Part shown: positions 1 to 9,119 of the stretch, one piece after another
How the letters are laid out: each line of letters opens with the position of its first letter
Position numbering within the stretch: position 1 is the first letter of the stretch
DNA from: Bacillus cereus G9842
GTDB taxonomy: Bacteria > Bacillota > Bacilli > Bacillales > Bacillaceae_G
DNA length: 64,000 bases
Direction of reading: 5' to 3'
Assembly: GCF_000021305.1 (NCBI RefSeq)
Contig: NC_011772.1
Span: forward strand, 4,254,001-4,318,000
Translations under genes and position numbers: made by a program
The notes under the pieces: model-generated
Seen by the model: the letters and a program-made list of their open reading frames with translations, nothing else
What the model was told of the DNA's origin: nothing
Database searches by the model: none

Positions 1-966
1 GATTGTGATAGACAAAATTGTGATATACGCTAAAACATACGGTCTATCTTCTCTTTTTCTCTTTAAAAATAATTCAAATTGTTTATGCATAAAGTATAGT
101 AACACACCAATGAGTACCGCTAATCCAACATAAGGTTGAAAACCGTTCCCTTTTTCTAACAAGCCAACTAATTTCAACTGATTATACACATCACTTGAAA
201 TTGTTTCACCTTCTCTAACGAGAACTTGTCCTTGAAGAATATAAACAGGTGGAACTAAATCTTCCTCTGCTTTTCTCTTCTCTTTCGTTAAGATCGGGTC
301 ATAAAAATAATTCGCTGAAATTGCATATCTTCCTAGCGCCTTAATTGACTCTTTTAAACCATTATCAACATTAACACTATTCATCTCACTTACATATCGT
401 TCTTTCGCATCTTTCAATTCGTCCATTTTAATGTGCTCAGTCATGATACTATTAATCGCTGTGACCGCAGCATCTTTCGCTAATACTAATTGGCTCGAAT
501 CTGCATTAATCAAATTTAGTAAGTTTGAATCAGATAATTCTTTCGTTAAGTCAGCGGGTAGTTTCTTTTTTAACTTGTCCACTTTCTCAGCATCAGTCAT
601 CTTTTTTTGATCATCCGGTCCAACAGCTTTAATCTCTTGCACCACTTCATCCACTTTAGCAAAGACGTCATTCACAATATCAACTTTATTTTGTTTATAC
701 TCACTTTTATATGTATATTGATCTTCAACTTTTGTAGAGGCTTCTTTTTTCTTTTTATCCGTTGTAACTTTATCTTCAATTTTTATAGGAGAATGGATTG
801 TCTTTTTCGCAATAGAATACATGTTAACATCTAATTGCTCTGGTTTTACATTATTCATAAGCGCAAAAAACAGCACTGCTCCTAATACAACGTAAGAAAT
901 CCAACTTAGTTTTTTCGAATGTTGTAAATTACGAAACCACTTAGAAATTTCTTGAGATCTTGACAT
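1..966 (-). CDS. pgpH: Cyclic-di-AMP phosphodiesterase PgpH (YqfF), N-terminal part, cut by window edge
   Basis: The reading frame is open from the start codon to the left edge (322 codons), so the C-terminal half lies outside. A short cytoplasmic tail is followed by a membrane helix at about residues 21-38, a long extracytoplasmic domain rich in Lys, Asp and Glu (about 40-275), and the first helices of a membrane bundle from about 280. This is the layout of the 7TM-HD family (YqfF/PgpH), whose cytoplasmic HD domain hydrolyses c-di-AMP; that catalytic domain is not visible here. It follows phoH on the same strand, as in B. subtilis. A GGAGAGGAG ribosome site precedes the ATG. The identity rests on layout and synteny as well as the visible N-terminus. 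Confidence 0.88.
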   Translation of the reverse strand, partial: MSRSQEISKWFRNLQHSKKLSWISYVVLGAVLFFALMNNVKPEQLDVNMYSIAKKTIHSPIKIEDKVTTDKKKKEASTKVEDQYTYKSEYKQNKVDIVNDVFAKVDEVVQEIKAVGPDDQKKMTDAEKVDKLKKKLPADLTKELSDSNLLNLINADSSQLVLAKDAAVTAINSIMTEHIKMDELKDAKERYVSEMNSVNVDNGLKESIKALGRYAISANYFYDPILTKEKRKAEEDLVPPVYILQGQVLVREGETISSDVYNQLKLVGLLEKGNGFQPYVGLAVLIGVLLYFMHKQFELFLKRKREDRPYVLAYITILSITI

Positions 967-1130
967 GATTTCAATACCTTCTCCTCTCCAGAAATAAAGT
1001 GAAACTATTTATAGCTTTCATTTCTTCTACCCAACGATACTTTGAGGTAACATTTTATACACCAGTACCTATAGTTTATTTTCCTTATCTTTCATGATAG
1101 TAAAAAATATGCCGTTCGCCAACCTTATCA

Positions 1131-1165
1131 TACAAAAAGAAATGATCCTGACAAATAGGATCATT
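1131..1165 (-). terminator. Terminator after phoH, stem overlapping its stop codon
   Basis: An 8 bp perfect stem (AATGATCC at 1141-1148, GGATCATT at 1158-1165) is followed on the minus strand by TCTTTTTG. The phoH stop codon TGA lies inside the upstream arm. It separates phoH from pgpH, probably only partly. Confidence 0.6.
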
Positions 1166-2120
1166 CCATTTTATCATATGCCTCAATAATACGTTGCACC
1201 AATGGATGTCTGACAACGTCTGTTTGTTCTAATGTAATAAATGACAGACCTGATACACCAGATAAAATATTAGCAGCTATAGATAGCCCTGATTTTACCC
1301 CTTTTGGCAAGTCTACTTGTGAAGGGTCCCCTGTAATAACCATTTTAGAACTAAAACCTAATCTTGTTAAAAACATTTTTATTTGAGCACCCGTTGTATT
1401 TTGAGCCTCATCTAAAATAACAAATGAATCATCAAGCGTACGCCCCCTCATATAAGCAAGCGGCGCGATTTCAATTACTCCTCGTTCCATCATACGCTGC
1501 GTATATTCTTGTCCAAGAATATCATGTAAGGCATCATATAATGGGCGTAAGTATGGATCTACCTTCTCTTTCAAATCCCCTGGTAAAAAACCTAAATTTT
1601 CTCCAGCTTCTACAGCAGGTCTTGTTAGAATGATTTTCTTTACATATCCTTGTTTTAAAGCTCTCACAGCCATTACTACGGCTAAGTATGTTTTTCCAGT
1701 TCCTGCAGGCCCTATCCCAAAGACAATATCATTCTTCTTCATTGCATGAATATATCGTCTTTGCCCCATTGTTTTTACACGAATGGATTTACCTTTTGCA
1801 GTCTTGAAAATTTCTTCTTCATATAACTCTTCAAATTGAGCAACTTTCCCTTGTTGTGCGAGCTGAATTGCATACGCAACATCTCTCTCTGAAATTGATA
1901 TACTTTTACGAATTACAACAAGTAATTGCTGTAAGATTTTTTCTACGAGTGTCACCGTTTCAACTGCCCCAGATACATGAACAGTTTCTCCTCTAGTTAC
2001 GATCGATACATTCAGTTCTCGTTCAATTACTTTTAAATGCGCATCATTGACTCCAAAAAGAGCGATTGCTTCGTTAGTATTTTCCAATTGTTGGTTCATT
2101 TCTACTAATTGTTCTGCCAT
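1161..2120 (-). CDS. phoH: PhoH family ATPase (PhoH/PhoL)
   Basis: A cytoplasmic P-loop ATPase of 319 residues, the usual length of the Bacillus PhoH (YqfE) protein. Walker A GPAGTGKT is at residues 137-144 and Walker B with DEAQ at about 237-240, followed by the conserved phrase on single-strand-type helicase folds (FLTRLGFSSKMVITGDP). The N-terminal ~100 residues look like a KH-like nucleic-acid binding segment. The family is linked to RNA metabolism; its exact substrate is not settled. It begins 3 bases after the yqfD stop, so the two are co-transcribed, and pgpH follows downstream. Confidence 0.95.
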   Translation of the reverse strand: MAEQLVEMNQQLENTNEAIALFGVNDAHLKVIERELNVSIVTRGETVHVSGAVETVTLVEKILQQLLVVIRKSISISERDVAYAIQLAQQGKVAQFEELYEEEIFKTAKGKSIRVKTMGQRRYIHAMKKNDIVFGIGPAGTGKTYLAVVMAVRALKQGYVKKIILTRPAVEAGENLGFLPGDLKEKVDPYLRPLYDALHDILGQEYTQRMMERGVIEIAPLAYMRGRTLDDSFVILDEAQNTTGAQIKMFLTRLGFSSKMVITGDPSQVDLPKGVKSGLSIAANILSGVSGLSFITLEQTDVVRHPLVQRIIEAYDKME

Positions 2121-2123
2121 TAC

Positions 2124-3323
2124 TCAGTCTCCTTGAATATCGGATTCGGATATTGGTTGTGGCTCTGCAATATTTTCAATCACAGTATAATGCAATGTGA
2201 CTTTTAGTTGATCCGCCTCAACCTCTTTACTCAAAATCTTATCACTTACAATCATAGCATGTTCATCCAATTTTTTCTTTAGTTCTTTTTCGGCCATCTC
2301 TTTCGCTACTTTCAGCGCTTGCTTTTCTGTATATTCTCGGTTCGCTTCTTCCTCTTCTCTCACAACATCTTTTTCATATGCAATCGGCAGTGTAAAACCA
2401 AATAATTTCACATCATGCTTTACGCTTTCAGTACGAGAGCGTTTATACTTATCATGTTGAAATCCCCATATTTTTATTTTCGTACCCCCAAATTTAAGAA
2501 AATGTTCATTGTATACATTACCAGTATACACTTGGAATTGCGTCTTTAACGGGACATCCACCTTAGATGTATACCACGTTTCGCCATACACAATACCTTT
2601 CGCTGAAACAATCGTTGGACTTTCCTCATTACCATATATTCCCGATACGAGAATCTGCCCTTTTTCCACATGATCATTTTTCAGTACAACCGGCTTTCCA
2701 ACTTCTACAAACGTTTTTGTAATAATCGCTTCTTTTTTTGCTACTAAATTTTGCGGCATTTGTTCCTTTTCTTTTTTCGGTTCGTTTTTTTCAACAATTT
2801 TAAAATGATACGTCGTTCCTCTTACTTCTAATCCCGCCCAAGTAATGGCATTAATATTATCTGTCAAATGGCGTTGTACATCTTCTACATTCGGCATTTG
2901 AAACTGTAGTTTTCCTTTTTTAATACCCATTTTATCCAATTCTTTCATCAATATATATTCTGTTTCAGGTTTTGCTCCTGTAATTTCAATTTTCCAAACC
3001 ATATTGGACATTGCAATCACGCCAAAAAAGAAAATTAAAAACCCAATTAAAAATCCACTGTTTTTAATTAAACGCTTATTCCAAAAAGGAAAACCATAAC
3101 GTCCAATAAAGTATAATTTACATTCATTTTTTCTATAAATTGGTTTTATTTTTTTCACATCGCGTAACAACATACAAAAAACTAACGTTTCATCAGCTAT
3201 CTTCTTAACATCCCAAACTAATAAATTCCTCCGTACACATTCATTAACAAACCGTTCCGCTCCTCTACCTTCAATTCGCACTTTTACATATCCAAGCCAC
3301 TTTATAAACCATTTATTTTTCAT
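2124..3323 (-). CDS. yqfD: Sporulation protein YqfD
   Basis: A 399-residue protein with one membrane helix at about residues 88-110 and a long extracytoplasmic domain that carries a charged linker (about 175-195) and an alpha-helical C-terminus. Size, topology and position directly upstream of phoH match YqfD, a sporulation protein of the mother-cell sigma-E regulon in B. subtilis. The mechanism is not known to me. yqfC, its partner gene, lies 147 bases upstream, further away than in B. subtilis, with a weak hairpin in between. Confidence 0.9.
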   Translation of the reverse strand: MKNKWFIKWLGYVKVRIEGRGAERFVNECVRRNLLVWDVKKIADETLVFCMLLRDVKKIKPIYRKNECKLYFIGRYGFPFWNKRLIKNSGFLIGFLIFFFGVIAMSNMVWKIEITGAKPETEYILMKELDKMGIKKGKLQFQMPNVEDVQRHLTDNINAITWAGLEVRGTTYHFKIVEKNEPKKEKEQMPQNLVAKKEAIITKTFVEVGKPVVLKNDHVEKGQILVSGIYGNEESPTIVSAKGIVYGETWYTSKVDVPLKTQFQVYTGNVYNEHFLKFGGTKIKIWGFQHDKYKRSRTESVKHDVKLFGFTLPIAYEKDVVREEEEANREYTEKQALKVAKEMAEKELKKKLDEHAMIVSDKILSKEVEADQLKVTLHYTVIENIAEPQPISESDIQGD

Positions 3324-3437
3324 TTACCACCTTCACTACCTTTCTAAAAGTAGATTTGAAGCATTAAAATAGCTCGTACTAAAATGAAACAAAGTAAAAC
3401 TGTAATCGATCTCTATCAACGAAACTTTTACAGGATA

Positions 3438-3470
3438 AAGAAGAAAAACTTCACTAATGGAAGTTTCACT
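3438..3470 (-). terminator. Weak hairpin after yqfC
   Basis: A 7 bp stem (AAACTTC at 3446-3452 with GAAGTTT at 3460-3466) is followed on the minus strand by TTTTTCTTCTTT. It may partly end yqfC transcription before yqfD. Confidence 0.35.
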
Positions 3471-3764
3471 TCAATCACCTTTTTTTTCATTTTCTAAAAA
3501 TGTTACTTGCTCAATTATCCCTTCGAGCAAAAGCTCTTCTGGAAGAATCGTTTTAATAACAAAGGATTGTCCTTTAATTAGTAATTGACCGTGTTTTAAA
3601 AGCAATCGCACTTCTTTATCTGAAAACACTAATAGTCCCCGATGATTTTCTATATAAATATGTATTTGCCCAACAAGAGTAATCCGAGGTAGATCCATTA
3701 ATACATCCACTGGTAGGTCTACTTGTTTTGTTAACCAATTTTTCATTTGTTCTAATTTCTTCAT
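3471..3764 (-). CDS. yqfC: Sporulation protein YqfC
   Basis: A 97-residue protein of the YabP/YqfC family, spore-development proteins that in B. subtilis belong to the sigma-E regulon and are needed for efficient sporulation. The start was set at the ATG at 3764 (MKKLEQMKNW), because a strong AGGGGGG ribosome site sits just upstream and the length then fits the family (about 93-97 residues). A longer frame from 3806 would include the ribosome site in the coding part. It is followed by yqfD on the same strand. Confidence 0.88.
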   Translation of the reverse strand: MKKLEQMKNWLTKQVDLPVDVLMDLPRITLVGQIHIYIENHRGLLVFSDKEVRLLLKHGQLLIKGQSFVIKTILPEELLLEGIIEQVTFLENEKKGD

Positions 3765-4179
3765 CTCGAAAGACCCCCCTCTCATCCCATATATGTATTT
3801 CTTCACAAGTGCCTATCGTGTTATAACGACTTCACTAACATAACTATATTCTGTAAGAGTTCATATCATGTTAATAAAACAGTCGCTATATGAAATCATA
3901 TTTATCGGGACAATGATGGATCAGAGGATGTGATCCTTAATAATAGAAGTATTAATACAAGAATATGCGCCCCTAGGGGATATCAGTACAAGTTGCATGA
4001 AGAAATTGAGCCTAGTGAGAAGTTAGAAACTTGAAAAACCCTGTTACAATTTGTTCTGGGCGTGACATACTGACCATAGAATAAGTAGTTGTCATTCATT
4101 AGACAAATGAAATAAAATTCGAAAAAGAAATTGCTCCACTCTAAATTTTACGTTGTAAGTAAGAATACTTTATAGGTAG
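3765..4179. other. Non-coding stretch with a possible folded RNA at 3964-4069
   Basis: No gene with a ribosome site is visible. A closing stem can be drawn between TATGCGCCC (3964-3972) and GGGCG plus CATA (4058-4069, with a 3-base bulge). Inside it are a perfect palindrome CCCCTAGGGG (3970-3979, which competes with the closing stem) and a small AAGTT/AACTT hairpin. The stretch ends against the decayed DUF4253 gene. It may be a remnant of a mobile or structured RNA; the class is not recognised. Confidence 0.35.
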
Positions 4180-4810
4180 TTGTTATATGAATTTCAAAAA
4201 ATATTAGGATTCACTAAAAAACAAAAAAATGAATTAATAAGCGAGGAAATACGAAAGGAAATTGGATTTAGTCAAGAAATTTTGAATGTTATAAAACAAG
4301 TCACTGACAGTAGCATCTAGCCCTTCTATGCAACTGATTCAAAATCTAAAATAGCTGGAGTCTCTGTCGTTACCTTTGAAGATTATGCTGAACAGCAAGT
4401 TATAAAACTTCAATCTGAACTTCAGCCCCCCATACTTAGCTTTTATTTGTGAAAGAAGTTTTAGTCAAGGAAGTAAGAGTAAGTGTAGCATTGGAAGTAT
4501 ACAAGGAAATGGCCAATTTGATATCCTTGCAATCCAACCAACAAATGGCGTTAATTACGAAGTTAGCAATAAAGATGTTATTTTTAAACTAAGAAAATGG
4601 AATGATCGCTATCCTTTTATCATAATCAGTGCAGATTATGACTGGGTTGATACCATTTTTAGCGTGTTACCTACAGACGCCGAAATGCAATCTTTCGCGC
4701 AAGAAATGTATGAATTTTGTCCAGATATAGTGGAACAAGGAACAGAAAGCATTGAGGAGTTAGTCGAAGAAATTAAGAAAACGAAAAAGCTTTTTTTATG
4801 GTGGGATTAA
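4180..4810 (+). pseudogene. Decayed DUF4253-domain protein gene
   Basis: The plus strand codes for a recognisable DUF4253 protein with several lesions. The first part (from GAA at 4189) lacks a start codon in frame and meets an upstream TAG at 4177. An in-frame TAG stop lies at 4318-4320. Near the C6 run at about 4429-4434 the frame must shift by one base to continue into LAFICERSFSQGSK. From there the frame is open to the TAA at 4808-4810 and ends with the typical FCPDIVEQGTESIEELVEEI and final LWWD of the family. DUF4253 proteins are often found near toxin-immunity genes in Bacillus, but their role is not established. B. subtilis has floA/yqeZ at this place. Confidence 0.85.
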
Positions 4811-4846
4811 TCATAACTAAGGCCGTTACCCTTTTTTACATACCAG

Positions 4847-4880
4847 AGGCGTTTCTATCACTTACAGAAACGCTTTTTAA
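4847..4880 (+). terminator. Terminator of the decayed DUF4253 gene
   Basis: An 8 bp stem (GCGTTTCT at 4849-4856, AGAAACGC at 4865-4872) followed by TTTTTAAG on the plus strand, about 40 bases after the pseudogene's end. Confidence 0.6.
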
Positions 4881-4911
4881 GCAATATAGTGTTTTTCCTT
4901 AATAAGAACAA

Positions 4912-4948
4912 TAAAAAAACGTCTCATACGAAATGAGACGTTTTTTTA
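4912..4948 (-). terminator. Terminator after yqeY
   Basis: An 8 bp stem CGTCTCAT/ATGAGACG (4920-4927, 4933-4940) flanked by T-runs on both strands (AAAAAAA before, TTTTTTT after), so it can work in both directions. It ends the rpsU-yqeY unit. Confidence 0.75.
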
Positions 4949-5389
4949 TGCTAATAGCTGGATAACCAACTTATTCACAAGTGATCCGTCTGTTTTACCT
5001 TTTACTTTCGGCATAACAGCAGTCATCACCTTACCCATATCTGCTTTAGAAGTCGCACCAACTTCAGAAATAACTTGTTTGATTACATCAACTAGTTCTT
5101 CTTCAGTTAATTGCTCTGGCAAATATGCGCTTAAAATCTGAATTTCACTTTGCAGTTTATTAACAAGGTCTTCACGACCAGCTTTTTTAAATTCAAGGAG
5201 GGAGTCCTTATACTGTTTTACTTCACGAGCTAAAACTGTTACTTCCTCTTCTTCAGTAAGAGTATGTTGCAGTTTAATACCTTCATTTTGTAAAGCAGCC
5301 TTAACCATACGAATAACGGTTAATTTTTCTTTTTGTTTATTCTTCATCGCTTGTTTCATATCATCGTTTAAACGACCGAGAAGACTCAT
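4946..5389 (-). CDS. yqeY: GatB/YqeY domain-containing protein
   Basis: A 147-residue soluble, mostly alpha-helical protein. It consists of the YqeY domain, which resembles the tail domain of the GatB subunit of tRNA amidotransferase and of glutaminyl-tRNA synthetase. The family is thought to bind tRNA, but its role is unproven. Length and sequence ([17 protein letters not shown] at the start, [13 protein letters not shown] at the end) match the Bacillus protein. It starts 15 bases after the rpsU stop, the rpsU-yqeY pairing seen in most Bacilli. Confidence 0.93.
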   Translation of the reverse strand: MSLLGRLNDDMKQAMKNKQKEKLTVIRMVKAALQNEGIKLQHTLTEEEEVTVLAREVKQYKDSLLEFKKAGREDLVNKLQSEIQILSAYLPEQLTEEELVDVIKQVISEVGATSKADMGKVMTAVMPKVKGKTDGSLVNKLVIQLLA

Positions 5390-5404
5390 AACTTACACCC
5401 TCTC

Positions 5405-5578
5405 TTAGAATTTACGCTTTCTTGCCGCTTCAGATTTCTTCTTACGTTTTACACTTGGTTTTTCATAAAACTCGCGCTTTCTTGCTTCAGCAAGTGTACC
5501 AGTTTTAGAAACCGATCTTTTAAAACGGCGAAGTGCATCCTCCAAAGACTCGTTTTTACGAACGACTGTTTTTGACAT
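5405..5578 (-). CDS. rpsU: 30S ribosomal protein S21
   Basis: The 57-residue basic protein is the standard length for Firmicute bS21, with the conserved [13 protein letters not shown] segment and a lysine/arginine-rich tail. It sits on the 30S platform near the 3' end of 16S rRNA. The start at 5578 ([10 protein letters not shown]) was chosen over an upstream in-frame ATG because a GGAGGGAGGG ribosome site lies just before it and the longer form would translate that site. yqeY is downstream in the same operon. Confidence 0.96.
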
Positions 5579-5899
5579 TCTCTTTCCCTCCCTCCGAAAC
5601 ATCACACTTACATACTAACTTCAGCATGCAAAAAGAAACACTTCTTCAGCATGTCTTTTACGATTATAATACATTTTATCACTTCAGGTCAACTATTTGG
5701 CAGAATAAAAGAAGAATAGAAGCATTTCCTTTTCAAAAGTTATACAAATATCTAGTATCCTTCTTTCATGAAGACAACTATATTTTTATCATTTCAACTT
5801 TTTTCATACAGGGATGCACGAAACGCCTCCCTACCTTCTAGTACTTAACCGCTTCAAATAAAGAAAGCATGCAAACCATTTCCGGTTGCACGCTCTTTT
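5579..5899. other. Intergenic stretch between mtaB and rpsU
   Basis: About 320 bases without a credible gene. It must hold the rpsU promoter and leader on the minus strand; no clear -10/-35 pair could be picked. The plus-strand open frame across it starts inside rpsU and has no ribosome site. The mtaB terminator occupies the right end. Confidence 0.5.
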
Positions 5900-5900
5900 T
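5864..5900 (-). terminator. Terminator after mtaB
   Basis: On the minus strand a stem of about 11 bp with one bulge (AGCGTGCAACC pairing with GGTTTGCATGCT) is followed by TTCTTTATTT. It ends the dnaK-prmA-rsmE-mtaB series. Confidence 0.5.
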
Positions 5901-7252
5901 TATGCGCTTGCTGATTCTTTTTTCACATCATCTTCAAGAACACGAACAAATTGCGCTTCGTTATATGGATAGCCAGCCTTCGTAATTTTCACTTTCACTA
6001 GCTTACCAATTAATTCTTCTGATCCTTCAAATACAATTTTCAAGTAGTTATCTGTATACCCTACATATAACCCTTCACGGTCGCCGTCTTTAAATTGCTC
6101 TTCTGGAATGATTTCAAGCACTTCACCTTCAAACGCTGATGCATATTCTTTCGCTAATTGATTAGATAGCTCAATTAAACGATGAACACGATCGTTCTTC
6201 ACATCTTCAGGAACTTGATCTTCCATGCGTGCTGCAGGTGTTCCTGTACGTTTTGAATAAGGGAACACGTGTAACTCAGAGAAGCGGTTCTCTTTAATGA
6301 AATTGTATGTTTCCATGAATTCTTCTTCTGTTTCACCTGGGAAACCAACGATTACGTCAGATGTAATCGCAAGGCCTGGTAACGCTTCTTTCAAACGATC
6401 TAAACGCTCTTGGAAGAATTCCATCGTATATTTACGACGCATACGTTTTAATACAGTATTAGAACCAGATTGCAACGGAATATGCAAGTGACGTACAACT
6501 ACTTCAGATTTATCTAACACTTCAATTACTTCATCTGAAATTTGACTCGCTTCAATAGAAGAAATACGAAGACGTTTTAATCCGCCTACTTCCGCTTCCA
6601 TATCACGAAGTAATCCAGCTAAGTTATAATCTTTTATATCTTCGCCGTATCCACCTGTATGAATACCCGTTAATACGATTTCTTTATAGCCTGCATCCAC
6701 TAATTGTTGTGCTTGTTTAATAACCTCTTTTCCATCACGAGAACGCATTAAACCACGCGCCCAAGGAATGATACAGAATGTACAGAAGTTATTGCAACCC
6801 TCTTGTATTTTTAAAGACGCACGTGTACGATCCGTGAAATAAGGTACATCAAGTTCTTCGTACACACGTGTTTTCATAATATTGCGGACAGCATTAATTG
6901 GTTGACGCTCTTTACGGAATTCTTCGATGTAACCTAACATCTTTTCACGATCCTGTGTACCAACTACAATATCTACACCTGGAATCGCCATAATTTCAGC
7001 TGGAGATGTTTGTGCATAACATCCCGTTACGCAAATAACTGCATCTGGATTTTGACGCACAGCACGTCTGATTACTTGACGGCTTTTTTTGTCCCCAGTA
7101 TTCGTTACTGTACATGTGTTAATAACATAAACATCAGCTTTCTTTTCATATTCTGTTCTTTCATAACCACCTTGTTTAAACAATTGCCAAATGGCTTCTG
7201 TTTCATAGTGGTTTACTTTACAACCTAACGTATGGAACGCAACAGTTGACAT
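5900..7252 (-). CDS. mtaB: tRNA (t6A37)-C2 methylthiotransferase MtaB
   Basis: A 450-residue radical-SAM enzyme that adds a methylthio group to t6A at position 37 of ANN-decoding tRNAs, giving ms2t6A. Three cluster-binding cysteines of the N-terminal UPF0004 domain are at residues 11, 47 and 78. The radical-SAM motif CNNFCTFC gives C153, C157 and C160, and a TRAM domain forms the last ~70 residues. It starts 6 bases after the rsmE stop. The same order (prmA, rsmE, mtaB) is found downstream of dnaJ in B. subtilis (yqeV). Confidence 0.96.
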   Translation of the reverse strand: MSTVAFHTLGCKVNHYETEAIWQLFKQGGYERTEYEKKADVYVINTCTVTNTGDKKSRQVIRRAVRQNPDAVICVTGCYAQTSPAEIMAIPGVDIVVGTQDREKMLGYIEEFRKERQPINAVRNIMKTRVYEELDVPYFTDRTRASLKIQEGCNNFCTFCIIPWARGLMRSRDGKEVIKQAQQLVDAGYKEIVLTGIHTGGYGEDIKDYNLAGLLRDMEAEVGGLKRLRISSIEASQISDEVIEVLDKSEVVVRHLHIPLQSGSNTVLKRMRRKYTMEFFQERLDRLKEALPGLAITSDVIVGFPGETEEEFMETYNFIKENRFSELHVFPYSKRTGTPAARMEDQVPEDVKNDRVHRLIELSNQLAKEYASAFEGEVLEIIPEEQFKDGDREGLYVGYTDNYLKIVFEGSEELIGKLVKVKITKAGYPYNEAQFVRVLEDDVKKESASA

Positions 7253-7258
7253 TGATCA

Positions 7259-8008
7259 TCACCCCATCAATTCAAAATGATACGAAGCAGCACTTAACGC
7301 GTATAACGGCGCCGTTTCTGTTCTTAAAATTCTTGGTCCTAAACTACATGGTACAAATTTATGTTCACGAAGCGCTGTAATCTCTTCCTCAGCTAAACCG
7401 CCTTCTGGGCCAAATACAATCAATAGCTTTTGACCTGGTTTCATTGTCGTTAAAGCTTTCGCAAAATTAGATTTCTCGCCTTGTTTCGCTTCCTCTTCGT
7501 AAGCAACAAGACAAACATCATACTCACCACTCATTGTAAGCAGTTGCTTAAATGATGCCGGAGCATGTACTTCCGGAATTTCACTTCTATGTGATTGTTC
7601 CGCAGCTTCTTTCACAATTTTTCTTAAACGCTCAACTTTTTTATCAGCTTTTTTCGCATCCCATTTTACGATAGAGCGAGATGCTTGAAATGGTAAGAAT
7701 GCAGCTGCCCCAAGCTCAGTTCCTTTTTGAAAAATCAACTCTAGCTTGTCTCCTTTTGGCAGTCCACTTGCAATCGTCACGAAAACAGGAAGTTCACTTG
7801 ACACCTCTACCCATTCTACAATAGCCGTATTAATAAATTCACTGGTAATTTCATCAATTGAACATACTGCTGTTTTTCCGTTTACACAGCAATAAATTTG
7901 ATCGCCAGCTGTCATACGCATTACTCTCGCAATGTGATGTACATCATCACCTACAATGCGAATTTTTGCTTCACTTACATGTTTTTCTTCTACAAAATAA
8001 CGTTGCAT
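7259..8008 (-). CDS. rsmE: 16S rRNA (uracil1498-N3)-methyltransferase RsmE
   Basis: A 249-residue SPOUT-class methyltransferase that methylates U1498 of 16S rRNA. The N-terminal PUA-like part (MQRYFVEEKH) is followed by the SPOUT knot with FGPEGGLAEEEI and the C-terminal LGPRILRTETAPLYALS, both diagnostic for the family. It lies between prmA and mtaB as in B. subtilis (yqeU). A hairpin separates it from prmA 144 bases upstream. Confidence 0.96.
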   Translation of the reverse strand: MQRYFVEEKHVSEAKIRIVGDDVHHIARVMRMTAGDQIYCCVNGKTAVCSIDEITSEFINTAIVEWVEVSSELPVFVTIASGLPKGDKLELIFQKGTELGAAAFLPFQASRSIVKWDAKKADKKVERLRKIVKEAAEQSHRSEIPEVHAPASFKQLLTMSGEYDVCLVAYEEEAKQGEKSNFAKALTTMKPGQKLLIVFGPEGGLAEEEITALREHKFVPCSLGPRILRTETAPLYALSAASYHFELMG

Positions 8009-8090
8009 ATAATCACCTTAGTAGAGTTTCGTTCCTTTCGTAAGTCAACACTTACGAAAAGAACGAAACATTATCATTTTTCATATAACA

Positions 8091-8128
8091 AACGGCAAGT
8101 CCCTCACCTTATAGTGAGAGACTCCCCT
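8091..8128 (-). terminator. Hairpin between prmA and rsmE
   Basis: A 10 bp stem (AGTCCCTCAC at 8098-8107, GTGAGAGACT at 8114-8123, one mismatch) lies after prmA. The T-tract on the minus strand is poor (TGCCGTTTG), so attenuation rather than full termination is likely. Confidence 0.4.
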
Positions 8129-8152
8129 TTTCATTATAGACTAAAATCTATA

Positions 8153-9091
8153 TTACGCATTTCGTGCAATAATTGCTACCCAATCTTCCATTCGTAACAC
8201 TTCTTCAATTGTAAATCCAGCTTGTTCTAACGCCTCAGAAATTACTTTTTCCTTCGCAGCAATAATGCCCGATGTAATAAATAATCCACCTGACTTCACA
8301 ACTCTCGCTGCATCTTCAGGGAATAAAAGAATAATTTCTGCTAATAAGTTAGCTACGATTAAATCAACAGGACCTTCAATACCTTCTAAAAGACTATTTT
8401 GCCCAACAGACACGATATCATCTGTTTTATTTAAACGCACATTCATTTCTGCACTTTCAACTGCAACCGGATCTAAATCATATGCTTGAACAGAAGACGC
8501 ACCTAATTTTGCCGCTGCAATACTAAGCACACCAGAACCTGTTCCTACATCAATGATAGCGTCACCTGGCTGTACTGTTTTTTCTAAAGCACGAATACAC
8601 ATCGTTGTTGTTGGATGAGTTCCTGTACCAAACGCCATACCTGGGTCTAATTCAATGATTTTTTCATCAGGAGAAGATGGTGTATATTCTTCCCACGTCG
8701 GTACGATTGTGAATGTATCAGAAATTTGTACTGGATGGTAATATTTTTTCCAAGCAGTAGCCCAATCTTCTTCATTGACTTCGTTAACGGTAATATTTCC
8801 AGTACCAATTTCAATGTCGTAAGATGGAAGCACATCAATAGATGATTTTACACCTGCAATCGTTTCATGTAAAGAATCCGTTTGCGGGAAATATGCTTTT
8901 ATTAATACACCTTCCGCCGGATATTCATCTGGATTCAATGCATAAATTTCACCATATTGTTGCTCGCGCTCTTTCGTTAACTCCGCTGGATCCTCAATCG
9001 CAACTCCGCTAGCACCAGCTTCATGTAAAATATGAGAGACAGCTTCTACTGCTTCTTCTGTTGTATGAATACTAATTTCTGACCATTTCAC
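8153..9091 (-). CDS. prmA: Ribosomal protein L11 methyltransferase PrmA
   Basis: The 312-residue enzyme trimethylates ribosomal protein L11 with SAM. The N-terminal L11-binding part ([14 protein letters not shown]) is joined to a class I methyltransferase fold with the SAM loop [13 protein letters not shown] at about residues 180-192. The substrate loop [12 protein letters not shown] is the PrmA signature, and the second motif is [11 protein letters not shown]. It begins 28 bases downstream of dnaJ and belongs to the heat-shock cluster by position. Confidence 0.97.
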   Translation of the reverse strand: MKWSEISIHTTEEAVEAVSHILHEAGASGVAIEDPAELTKEREQQYGEIYALNPDEYPAEGVLIKAYFPQTDSLHETIAGVKSSIDVLPSYDIEIGTGNITVNEVNEEDWATAWKKYYHPVQISDTFTIVPTWEEYTPSSPDEKIIELDPGMAFGTGTHPTTTMCIRALEKTVQPGDAIIDVGTGSGVLSIAAAKLGASSVQAYDLDPVAVESAEMNVRLNKTDDIVSVGQNSLLEGIEGPVDLIVANLLAEIILLFPEDAARVVKSGGLFITSGIIAAKEKVISEALEQAGFTIEEVLRMEDWVAIIARNA

Positions 9092-9119
9092 AATTTACCA
9101 ACTCCATTTTTTATTTCCA

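Noticed and set aside
3331..3440. A bcr1-like phrase (AAAATGAAACAAAG, then TTTTACAGGATAAAG) between yqfD and yqfC.
   Set aside because: The internal blocks and ATAAA at the left end are missing, so similarity is too short to claim.
3964..4069. The stem-containing segment as the 5' part of a group II intron.
   Set aside because: It starts with ATGCG rather than GTGYG, and no domain V or intron-encoded protein is visible.
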